Shown: in pieces, positions 44,946 to 51,003 of the stretch | Position numbering within the stretch: position 1 is the stretch's first letter | How the letters are laid out: each line of letters starts with the position of its first letter | DNA from: JAVBNO01 sp031551485 | GTDB lineage: Bacteria > Bacillota > Clostridia > Oscillospirales > Ruminococcaceae | NCBI GenBank assembly: GCA_031551485.1 | Contig: JAVBNO010000065.1 | Location: forward strand, 1-51,003 | Direction: 5' to 3' | DNA length: 51,003 nucleotides | Made by a program: the position numbers and the translations under genes | The notes under the pieces: model-generated | The model's input: the letters and a program-made list of their open reading frames with translations, nothing else | What the model was told of the DNA's origin: nothing | Databases searched by the model: none

Positions 44946-45172
44946 ATCGATATTGGTGCCGGTATTTAATCGAATTAAAGCAGACGTGCAGCCGCTTCGG
45001 CAAAGATATAGCCTGTCGCTCGGGCCGCGACCGGCCCATACTTTTTGGCGCAAAAAGTATGCAAAAACATTTTTTGGGGAAACCACATGGTTTCCCCCAC
45101 CCCCATCCTTAGGGTGAGGGCATAGGCGCGCGGGAAACGCCTGGGCTTCGCGGGAGAACGGTTTTGCTGGCT
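44946..45172. repeat. Structured interspersed repeat, copy R9
   Basis: Last unit, 258 bp after R8; 3' end shortened. No tail element follows. 45173-45253 is AT-rich with a CCATGAA/TTCATGG inverted repeat (about 45200-45235). Confidence 0.85.
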
Positions 45173-45253
45173 ATGTATTTGCCGAATATATTTTTCAATT
45201 CCATGAAACAAATTACACTTTAGGTAGTTCATGGTAAAATTAAACTGATAGTA

Positions 45254-46093
45254 TTATACTTTGCGGATGGCGCCGCAGGCAATGCGGGGACCGGAATTCC
45301 CTGTGGGTTGGGTGTGGTAATCGTCAAAATCGCGATGTACCATCACCGTATGACCAATCAACTTTTTGGGATCCAGCCGGTCATCCATAAAGGACATTTT
45401 GGCGACGCCGCCGTTGGACAGCAGCATGGGAAAATCCCCCAAATGGTAAGGGTGCTGGGTGTTGGTAGGGTTATAGTGGCTGCCGGCTGCCATAAAAGGA
45501 TCGGGCCCAACAGACATGCCGCAGTCGGCATTTTCGTGAATATGGAAGGCGAAAAACGGCCCTACGGCCTTGCCGGCCACATAGTCGGGCAATCCTCTGA
45601 TATCCGCTTCAATCAGGGTGCCGTTGTCGACACTGTAAAATCGCACATCGCCCTCTACCAAAGGCGCCAGGACACTGCCTTTTACATTGGCCCGCGCCAC
45701 TAGCACGCGGTTAAAGGGTTCGGGGGGGTGGGGCGGCGGCGGAGCTGGGGGCCAGGGGTAAAACGGTTCGGAAGGATGGGGCGGCGGCTCCGGGCGAGGT
45801 TCCGGGCGCGGCTCCGGGCGCAGCTCCGGGCGCGGCTCTGGACGTGGTTCTGGGTGCGGCCCCAGGTGCGATTCGGGGGGGCTGGGTGGTTTTGGGTATG
45901 TAGGGGAGGAATGCCGCTTCGGAGGTTCGATAGGATGAGACGGCGGCTTTTGGGGCGTTTTGGGGGCCGACGGTCTGCTGCCCGGTTGGGGCGAAATGGG
46001 GATGGGTGTGGCGACGGTTGGCACAACATCGGCGGCAGGGCGGGATTGACCAACGGGAGAGGACCATTTTTGTTTCGAATTTTCGACAGACAT
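45254..46093 (-). CDS. sodC: Cu/Zn superoxide dismutase-family protein with Pro-rich N-terminus
   Basis: 279 residues, ATG with GGAGCGG upstream. Residues 130-279 are a Cu/Zn SOD domain with the expected ligands: H184, H186 (FHIHE), H206 (GSHYNP), H214, H217, D220 (QHPYHLGD), H253 (VHRDFDD); the disulfide pair C191/C273 and the active-site Arg270 (GNSGPRIACG) are also present. It dismutates superoxide. Residues 1-128 are unusual: no signal peptide, rich in Pro, with Pro-Glu-Pro-Arg repeats (81-104). Without a signal it may be cytosolic, spore-associated or exported unconventionally. It lies 80 nt downstream of the GT2 gene, with its own dyad (46115-46132). Confidence 0.92.
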   Translation of the reverse strand: MSVENSKQKWSSPVGQSRPAADVVPTVATPIPISPQPGSRPSAPKTPQKPPSHPIEPPKRHSSPTYPKPPSPPESHLGPHPEPRPEPRPELRPEPRPEPRPEPPPHPSEPFYPWPPAPPPPHPPEPFNRVLVARANVKGSVLAPLVEGDVRFYSVDNGTLIEADIRGLPDYVAGKAVGPFFAFHIHENADCGMSVGPDPFMAAGSHYNPTNTQHPYHLGDFPMLLSNGGVAKMSFMDDRLDPKKLIGHTVMVHRDFDDYHTQPTGNSGPRIACGAIRKV

Positions 46094-46114
46094 AACAAAA
46101 CCGCTCCTTCATCA

Positions 46115-46132
46115 ATTGTACATTAGTACAAT
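46115..46132. promoter_or_regulatory. Perfect dyad, candidate operator of sodC
   Basis: ATTGTAC-ATTA-GTACAAT, 7-bp arms, 22 bp upstream of the sodC start. On the minus strand it overlaps a TATATT that could be the -10 element (46130-46135). It does not match PerR, Fur or Rex boxes I know; the regulator is unassigned. Confidence 0.55.
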
Positions 46133-46173
46133 ATATGCAGAAGCGGCCACAGGGGCACAAATGGGTTTATCGA

Positions 46174-47124
46174 CTATCGCAGCCGTATTTCCTCAATGAC
46201 AAAATGGGGGCGCGCTTTTGTCTCCATATAGATTTTACCCACATATTCGCCAATGACCCCAAGGCTTAACAGCTGAATGCCGCCCAACGCCCATACCGAC
46301 CCCATCAGGGTGGTCCACCCCTGGACAGTGTAACCCAGCAGACGAATGAACAGCAGGCAGACAAGTGCCAGCAGGCTGGCCACAAAAATGAACAGGCCGC
46401 CAAAGGTAACCAGGCGAATGGGCTTGATGGAAAGAGAGGTGATGCCGTTGATGGCAAAAGCCAGCATCTTTTTCAGCGGATATTTGGATTCTCCGGCAAA
46501 CCGCTCCCCGCGTTTATAGGGCACAATGGCCGTCTGAAAGCCAATCAAAGGAACGACGCCCCGCAAAAAAAGGTTTACTTCTTTGTAACGGAACAACTCC
46601 TCCAATGCTCGTTTGCTCATCAGGCGATAGTCGGCATGGTTGTAAATGATATCGGCCCCCAATAGCTTCATCAGCTTGTAGAAACTTTGGGCGGTGCCCC
46701 GTTTAAAGCCGGTGTCGGTGGTGCGGTCGCTGCGTACGCCATAAACAATTTGGCAACCCTCGTTGTATTTGTCAATCATCGCGTCAATGGCGTCAATGTC
46801 ATCCTGCAAATCGGCGTCCATCGACACTACCATGTCAGCGTGCTCCTTGGCTACGCTCAGCCCGGCCATCAGGGCGTTTTGGTGCCCCCGGTTGCGGGAA
46901 AGTCTCAGACCACCCAGCATTTTGTCCTCGGCGGCATAGGCGTCAATCAACGCCCAGGTGCGATCCCGGCTGCCGTCGTCCACAAACAGCACCCGGCTTT
47001 CGGGGGCAATACGGCCCGCGTCCACCAGGCCGTGCAGCTTCTCGCTTACCCGGCGGACGGTTTCGGGCAACACTTCTTCTTCGTTGTAACAAGGGATGAC
47101 CAAATAAAATACATTTGCGTTCAT
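46174..47124 (-). CDS. GT2 glycosyltransferase, CsbB/GtrB-like (polyprenyl-phosphate sugar synthase type)
   Basis: 316 residues, ATG with GAGGATAG upstream. GT-A domain: VIPCYNEEEVLPETV, FVDDGSRDRTW, LSRNRGHQNALMAGL, MDADLQDD (metal-binding DxD). Two C-terminal membrane helices (about 238-262 and 268-295) follow. This architecture loads a sugar from a nucleotide donor onto undecaprenyl phosphate at the inner face of the membrane. It is 32 nt after the yfhO gene; in Bacillus and Staphylococcus CsbB works with YfhO to add GlcNAc to lipoteichoic acid, so the same division of labour is inferred. Confidence 0.92.
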   Translation of the reverse strand: MNANVFYLVIPCYNEEEVLPETVRRVSEKLHGLVDAGRIAPESRVLFVDDGSRDRTWALIDAYAAEDKMLGGLRLSRNRGHQNALMAGLSVAKEHADMVVSMDADLQDDIDAIDAMIDKYNEGCQIVYGVRSDRTTDTGFKRGTAQSFYKLMKLLGADIIYNHADYRLMSKRALEELFRYKEVNLFLRGVVPLIGFQTAIVPYKRGERFAGESKYPLKKMLAFAINGITSLSIKPIRLVTFGGLFIFVASLLALVCLLFIRLLGYTVQGWTTLMGSVWALGGIQLLSLGVIGEYVGKIYMETKARPHFVIEEIRLR

Positions 47125-47156
47125 ACTTCTATCCTCGGTGTTTTGGGCCTGGGGGC

Positions 47157-49685
47157 CTATTTGTCTTCCTCTTCATCCAGCAGTTCGGCAAACTTTTGCC
47201 ATCGAATCCCCATGCTTTCCCGGTTTTCGCCCCCGTTTGGCGGCGGCTGCTCCGGCGGAGCCTTTTCCGGGGGCGCCATGGTGGGCCTATCGTCCGGCGC
47301 GGGGGTTTGGTTCCGTTTGGGGGACGGGGGAATGGGCGGGATGTAGATTTTTTCTTTTTTGCGGGCGCCGCCAAATGGATGGCGGGCAAATAGCAGATAA
47401 GCGCCCAACACCAGCAAGGCGGCGGCAGTGAGAATGATGCCGTATGTCAGCCCAGGTGTTTCATAATGAAAGCGGATGGTGGCGGCGCCCGGCGGCACCC
47501 GCACCGCCATAAAGCCGATGTTGGCTTTTTCAACAATAGCCGGTTGGCCGTTTACCGTGGCGCTCCACCCCTTTTCGTAAGGCACACTAAAGAAGACAAG
47601 GCGCCCGGTTATGAAATTGGTGGTGGCGGTAAAGCCCTTTTTATCTCGGGTGAAGCTGTCGGAAGTCATGGTGCGTCGTGCGGCCACATCGGCGGTATAA
47701 TGGTCATAATCAAACGCTTCAAACTGGTCGTAGGGCAACGGCGTCAAGATGTCGCTGTTGCGCAAGATAGCGGCCTCATCCTCCAGATACAGCCCCCGCA
47801 TCAGCAGGAAACTGCGGTCGTCCGTTTGTACCGATTCAAGGCTGGCCGTGTCAATATAATAATCGTAGGAAAAGCCCATAGGCAGGAAATTATCATTTTC
47901 ATAGAGATGATAGCCCAATTGGGTGCTGCGCAGGGAATAACCGGACATAGGCGGCTGGTTTTCCGGCTTTTGGTTTTCGCCCACAAAGAGCCACCGCACC
48001 GAAAGCAGCGACCGCAGGGCATAAAAACGGGTTTCCGGCTTGGAGGAAACGTCCCGCTTCACCCCCACCTTGGGATAAAACTCCATAATCGAGGCGGGCA
48101 CCACACTGTGAAACGCCTGAATATTGGGCAAATGCCAAAACATACCCAAATTGTCCCGGCCCTCAAAAATATCGGTGCGGGCAAATACGCTGTCATCCAT
48201 CTCCAGCTCATCCCGGCCGGCCAGCCCCACATCGGCAATCCAGTCGGTTTCGCTAAAGGTAAAGCGCCCCTCGCCCATCAGCGTGATGGAATAGAGAATG
48301 CAGAAAAGGGCGAGGCCCCCCGCCAGCATCGATTTAAATTTGGGGTGTTCAATATACCACTCGGTCAATATGACCAGCAACAGCAGGGCAACCAAAGCAA
48401 CGGACGCAGAGACCCAAAACCGCTCGGCGCTTTTGTAAATGCCAAAGGTCAAACTGCCGTTGTCGCCTTTCACCGGTATAAAAGCCACGGCAGAAATGAT
48501 GACGAAGGTTACAATGGCCTGCCATCGCACCCCCCGGCGCAGATTGTGGGCTTCGGGGGCCTCCAGCACAGTTACGGTGGCCAGCGACATCAGCAACAGC
48601 GGCATGTAAAACCAGCGGGCATAGTAGGAGTGGTTAAAGAGGATGAAAATGGAATTCAGGCCGGGCACCATCGCTAAAAAGAAGCAGAGAAGCAACATTT
48701 TTTTTAGCCAGTCTTTTTTGCGGGTGAACAGGTAAGCCAGCACCCCCGCCATGCCAAAAAGCGGCAGATAAGCGGCCAGTGACGCCCACTGGGCGCCGTG
48801 CTCGTTAAAAAAGTTGGGCAGCGCCGGCATATCCGGCGGCAAAAACATGGCGTGAATGATGCCCAGATACCGCTGGGACTGGTAATAGCTTAAAAAGTTC
48901 CACCCGGTTAAAAGCTCGTCCAGCCCGGTGCGGGGGTTGCCCATCAGCGCCATCACCGAGGGCAGCAACGCAAAAGCGGACAACGCCACCCCCAAAATGC
49001 CTTCAAAAAGGGCGGTGCCTATTTTGCCCAAGGAAAGCCGGGTGTCGGAAGCAGTGGCCCGGAAGAAAAAGTAAAGGATGGCAAAGACGGCGGCGCCAAT
49101 GAAGAACCAGTAGTTGACGACGGCGTTAATGGCCACCGTAACGGCGAACAGGCCTTTGCGCTTATTTAAGATCAGCTCGTCAAGGGCGTAAAGCATCAGC
49201 GGGAAAAAGATCATAGGCTCGTGGAAGTGGTTAAAGAAGATATTGTAGACGGCCCATCCCGAAAAGGCATACAAAAGCCCGCCTATGCAGGCATAATAAT
49301 TGGAAGAGACATAGCGCCGCAAATAGATATAGGAGGTGAGGGCGGCACAGGCAGTCTTCAAAACAAGCAGCGGCGCCATCAAGTGAGGCAAAAAGCTGGT
49401 GGGAAAGGGGATGGTAAGCCAGAAAAAGGGGCTGAAGAGATTGTAAAAGCTGTAGGAACCAATAAAGTTGGCCCCCAGATCGGTGTACCAATTCCAGCCG
49501 ATGTCACCGGTGCGGATGCACTCATGCACAAGCTGATAAAAGGGGATTTGCTGCACGTTAAAATCCCCGTAATAAAAGAAATATCCCTTGTCATAAATGA
49601 CATATGGAAGAAAGACCAGCGCCGCCATGACAAGCGCAAACACAAAGGTAGCTGTCCGTCCTCTTTTTTCTAAAAACTTGTCCAT
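47157..49685 (-). CDS. yfhO: YfhO-family polytopic membrane glycosyltransferase
   Basis: 842 residues from ATG 49685 (CGGGAG about 12 nt upstream); an in-frame GTG at 49730 would add 15 residues but has a weak RBS. At least a dozen membrane helices, starting at about residue 12. Conserved GDFNVQQIPFYQLVHECIRTGDIGWNWYTDLGANFIGSYSFYNLFSPFF in the first outer loop holds the acidic catalytic-type residue of GT-C enzymes. A long extracytoplasmic domain follows (about 470-750). The end carries a Pro-rich tail (IPPIPPSPKRNQTPAPDD...) of about 60 residues. It would transfer the lipid-linked sugar made by the downstream GT2 protein onto an envelope polymer. Confidence 0.92.
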   Translation of the reverse strand: MDKFLEKRGRTATFVFALVMAALVFLPYVIYDKGYFFYYGDFNVQQIPFYQLVHECIRTGDIGWNWYTDLGANFIGSYSFYNLFSPFFWLTIPFPTSFLPHLMAPLLVLKTACAALTSYIYLRRYVSSNYYACIGGLLYAFSGWAVYNIFFNHFHEPMIFFPLMLYALDELILNKRKGLFAVTVAINAVVNYWFFIGAAVFAILYFFFRATASDTRLSLGKIGTALFEGILGVALSAFALLPSVMALMGNPRTGLDELLTGWNFLSYYQSQRYLGIIHAMFLPPDMPALPNFFNEHGAQWASLAAYLPLFGMAGVLAYLFTRKKDWLKKMLLLCFFLAMVPGLNSIFILFNHSYYARWFYMPLLLMSLATVTVLEAPEAHNLRRGVRWQAIVTFVIISAVAFIPVKGDNGSLTFGIYKSAERFWVSASVALVALLLLVILTEWYIEHPKFKSMLAGGLALFCILYSITLMGEGRFTFSETDWIADVGLAGRDELEMDDSVFARTDIFEGRDNLGMFWHLPNIQAFHSVVPASIMEFYPKVGVKRDVSSKPETRFYALRSLLSVRWLFVGENQKPENQPPMSGYSLRSTQLGYHLYENDNFLPMGFSYDYYIDTASLESVQTDDRSFLLMRGLYLEDEAAILRNSDILTPLPYDQFEAFDYDHYTADVAARRTMTSDSFTRDKKGFTATTNFITGRLVFFSVPYEKGWSATVNGQPAIVEKANIGFMAVRVPPGAATIRFHYETPGLTYGIILTAAALLVLGAYLLFARHPFGGARKKEKIYIPPIPPSPKRNQTPAPDDRPTMAPPEKAPPEQPPPNGGENRESMGIRWQKFAELLDEEEDK

Positions 49686-49842
49686 AGATTCTGTACGCTC
49701 CCGCATTTTGTTCAAAAATTGCTTTTGCACGGTTCGCTTTACCCATCATAAGTACAAATTAAGAGCGAATTTTGTCGCCCAAGAGCAACAAAAACATTTT
49801 TTTCACTTGGGGCCGACTGGACCACGATGCAAAGACAGTGAA

Positions 49843-49871
49843 ATTATACCATATTTACCCTCGAAATAAAA
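49843..49871 (-). promoter_or_regulatory. Promoter of yfhO-GT2
   Basis: On the minus strand an extended -10 TGGTATAAT (TATAAT at 49843-49848) with a weak -35 (TTTTAT) 17 bp upstream. Divergent from the yfbR promoter. Confidence 0.6.
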
Positions 49872-49877
49872 TGCTTA

Positions 49878-49906
49878 TTTCCAATTCGCCGTTGGTGTAG
49901 TATAAT
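49878..49906 (+). promoter_or_regulatory. yfbR promoter
   Basis: TATAAT at 49901-49906 with a weak TTTCCA 17 bp upstream; 34 bp before the start codon. Confidence 0.55.
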
Positions 49907-49940
49907 TGATGAACGACCAAGAAAACTAAGGAGGGGCAGT

Positions 49941-50543
49941 ATGGCGAGCCATCATTTTTTTGCATTACTTTCCCGCATGAAATATATCCGCCGGTGGGGG
50001 CTGATGCGCAACGCCAGCCCCGAAAATGTCAGCGAGCATACGTTGGAAGTGGCGCTGATTGCCCATGGTTTGGCGGTGCTGGGCAAAGAGAGACTGGGCA
50101 AAACGCTTGATCCGGCCCAGGTCGTGTTATATGCCCTTTATCACGATGCCGGGGAAATTTTGACGGGGGACATGCCCACACCGGTCAAATATTATAACCC
50201 GGGCATCAAAGCTTCTTACAAAGGTGTGGAGGCTGACGCCCAAAGACGGCTGCTGGCGATGTTGCCCGCCGATTTGCGGGGCAGCTTTCAACCCTATATC
50301 AACGGCGAAGATGCGCCGCCGGATATCAAGGCCCTTGTCAAGGCGGCGGACAAAATCTCGGCCCTTATCAAATGTGCCGAAGAAGAGAAAATGGGCAACC
50401 GGGAATTTGCCGACGCCGGTGCCAGCACGTTACAGGCCATCCGGGCATTGGCCTTGCCGGAGGCGGAGATGTTTTTGCAGGAGTTTTGGCCTGCCTATTC
50501 CCTTACACTGGACGAATTGACAAGGGTGAAATCGGCAGAGTAA
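49941..50543 (+). CDS. yfbR: 5'-deoxynucleotidase YfbR (HD domain)
   Basis: 200 residues, ATG with AAGGAGGGG upstream. HD-domain phosphohydrolase that dephosphorylates deoxyribonucleoside 5'-monophosphates. Metal residues H33 (SEHTLEVA), H68-D69 (YHDAGEILTGDMPTPVK) and a later Asp in VKAADKISALIKC match YfbR. The N-terminal FFALLSRMKYIRRWGLMRN is also characteristic. Monocistronic, divergent from yfhO. Confidence 0.93.
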   Translation: MASHHFFALLSRMKYIRRWGLMRNASPENVSEHTLEVALIAHGLAVLGKERLGKTLDPAQVVLYALYHDAGEILTGDMPTPVKYYNPGIKASYKGVEADAQRRLLAMLPADLRGSFQPYINGEDAPPDIKALVKAADKISALIKCAEEEKMGNREFADAGASTLQAIRALALPEAEMFLQEFWPAYSLTLDELTRVKSAE

Positions 50544-50593
50544 TGGCCCGATTTTGATTTTGCGATAACCATGAATTTATGTCTGCATATCGG

Positions 50594-50622
50594 TTGACTT
50601 TTGGGCTGGCGTATGGTATATT
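50594..50622 (+). promoter_or_regulatory. Promoter of the tRNA pair
   Basis: TTGACT, 17-bp spacer, TATATT; 20 bp before tRNA-Thr. Confidence 0.78.
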
Positions 50623-50641
50623 AACGTTTGTCGCTGCATGG

Positions 50642-50717
50642 GCTGGTGTAGCTCAGCTGGTAGAGCAGCTGATTTGTAATCAGCAGGTCGGGGGTTCAAA
50701 TCCGTCCACCAGCTCCA
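50642..50717 (+). tRNA. tRNA-Thr (anticodon TGT)
   Basis: 76 nt with encoded CCA. Acceptor GCTGGTG/CACCAGC; D-arm GCTC...GAGC; anticodon stem GCTGA/TCAGC with loop TTTGTAA; T-arm with GGTTCAAATCC. Confidence 0.97.
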
Positions 50718-50796
50718 CTTATTTTTTGCAAAAATAAGTGCCGAAAAAACCATATAAGGTTCGGATGGTTGCCGCGCGATATTGACAATTTAATAT

Positions 50797-50882
50797 GGGA
50801 GTGTTCCCGAGCGGCCAAAGGGGGCAGACTGTAAATCTGTTGTCTGACGACTACGGTGGTTCGAATCCACCCGCTCCCACCA
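50797..50882 (+). tRNA. tRNA-Tyr (anticodon GTA)
   Basis: 86 nt class II tRNA with encoded CCA. Acceptor GGGAGTG/CGCTCCC; anticodon loop CTGTAAA; long variable arm (TGTCTGACGACTACG region); T-loop TTCGAAT. 79 nt after tRNA-Thr, same transcript. Confidence 0.97.
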
Positions 50883-50917
50883 AAAACAAAACCACCGAAA
50901 GGTGGTTTTTGTTTTTG
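50883..50917 (+). terminator. Intrinsic terminator of the tRNA operon
   Basis: AAAACCACC-GAAA-GGTGGTTTT stem with GNRA-type loop, followed by TGTTTTTG. Confidence 0.85.
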
Positions 50918-50958
50918 CAGTGGGAATGTATTCGAACAGATCGTGCGCCACCGGCGGT

Positions 50959-50983
50959 AAAAACACTCCGGGGGAGTGTTTTT
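50959..50983. other. Perfect hairpin at the window end
   Basis: 11-bp stem AAAAACACTCC/GGAGTGTTTTT with loop GGG, T-run on both strands. Could be a terminator for a gene beyond the window on the other strand. The remaining bases hold nothing recognisable. Confidence 0.5.
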
Positions 50984-51003
50984 AGATCGCGGCTCGCGAA
51001 TCC

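Noticed and set aside
50642..50882. Possible integration site at the tRNA genes
   Set aside because: Both tRNAs are intact, no partial duplicate of their 3' ends is visible downstream in the window, and no integrase is present.

Overview
The window looks like a chromosomal segment of a GC-rich Gram-positive bacterium of the class Clostridia, probably in or near the Oscillospirales/Oscillospiraceae. The evidence is the gene content: ScpA/ScpB, the sporulation gene ytfJ, pyruvate phosphate dikinase, a CsbB/YfhO-type pair, a lipoprotein foldase next to mfd, and gene orders that match Firmicutes loci (glmU-prs-pth-mfd; scpA-scpB-ytfI-ytfJ-dacB-rluB). I see no rRNA genes, CRISPR array, transposase or intact prophage. 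TTG start codons supported by ribosome binding sites are common.

Layout. 1-2640: a cluster of structured non-coding repeats, an unknown secreted lipoprotein (minus), and a further repeat copy. 2644-5379: secA (minus). 5831-12598: a giant secreted protein with 25 Ig-like BIG2 repeats. 12794-14508: NifU-like scaffold plus a GGGtGRT-family protein. 14748-17031: serC-serA for serine synthesis. 17320-18166: rplM-rpsI. 18251-19560: three tandem non-coding repeats, then an AT-rich island. 19817-20869: a G5/3D-domain cell-wall protein behind a structured leader. 21006-24009: hflX, an AEC permease and a TtcA-family tRNA thiolase. 24133-26647: an orphan collagen-like / Kelch / small-protein cassette that resembles phage tail-fibre genes. 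26706-29336: ppdK (minus). 29582-36394: glmU (with an atypical N-terminal half), prs, pth, mfd. 36528-37983: PrsA/SurA-like lipoprotein and rpmB. 38207-44465: M50 protease, scpA, scpB, ytfI, ytfJ, dacB, rluB (with a basic repeat tail) and a small unknown gene. 44570-45172: more structured repeats. 45254-49685 (minus): Cu/Zn superoxide dismutase, GT2 glycosyltransferase, YfhO. 49941-50543: yfbR. 50642-50882: tRNA-Thr and tRNA-Tyr.

Most of the window is housekeeping: protein export, translation, serine and PRPP supply, peptidoglycan and envelope maintenance, and chromosome condensation. The least expected signal is a family of about 255-bp interspersed repeats (nine copies in four clusters, all in intergenic space). 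Each copy has a run of short hairpins that is largely kept between copies, in one copy by compensatory changes, which suggests selection on RNA (or DNA) structure rather than on protein. Other unusual items are the GlmU with a non-canonical uridyltransferase half, the RluB tail, the orphan fibre cassette, and a perfect dyad in front of sodC. All family assignments come from reading motifs by eye; no database search was run.
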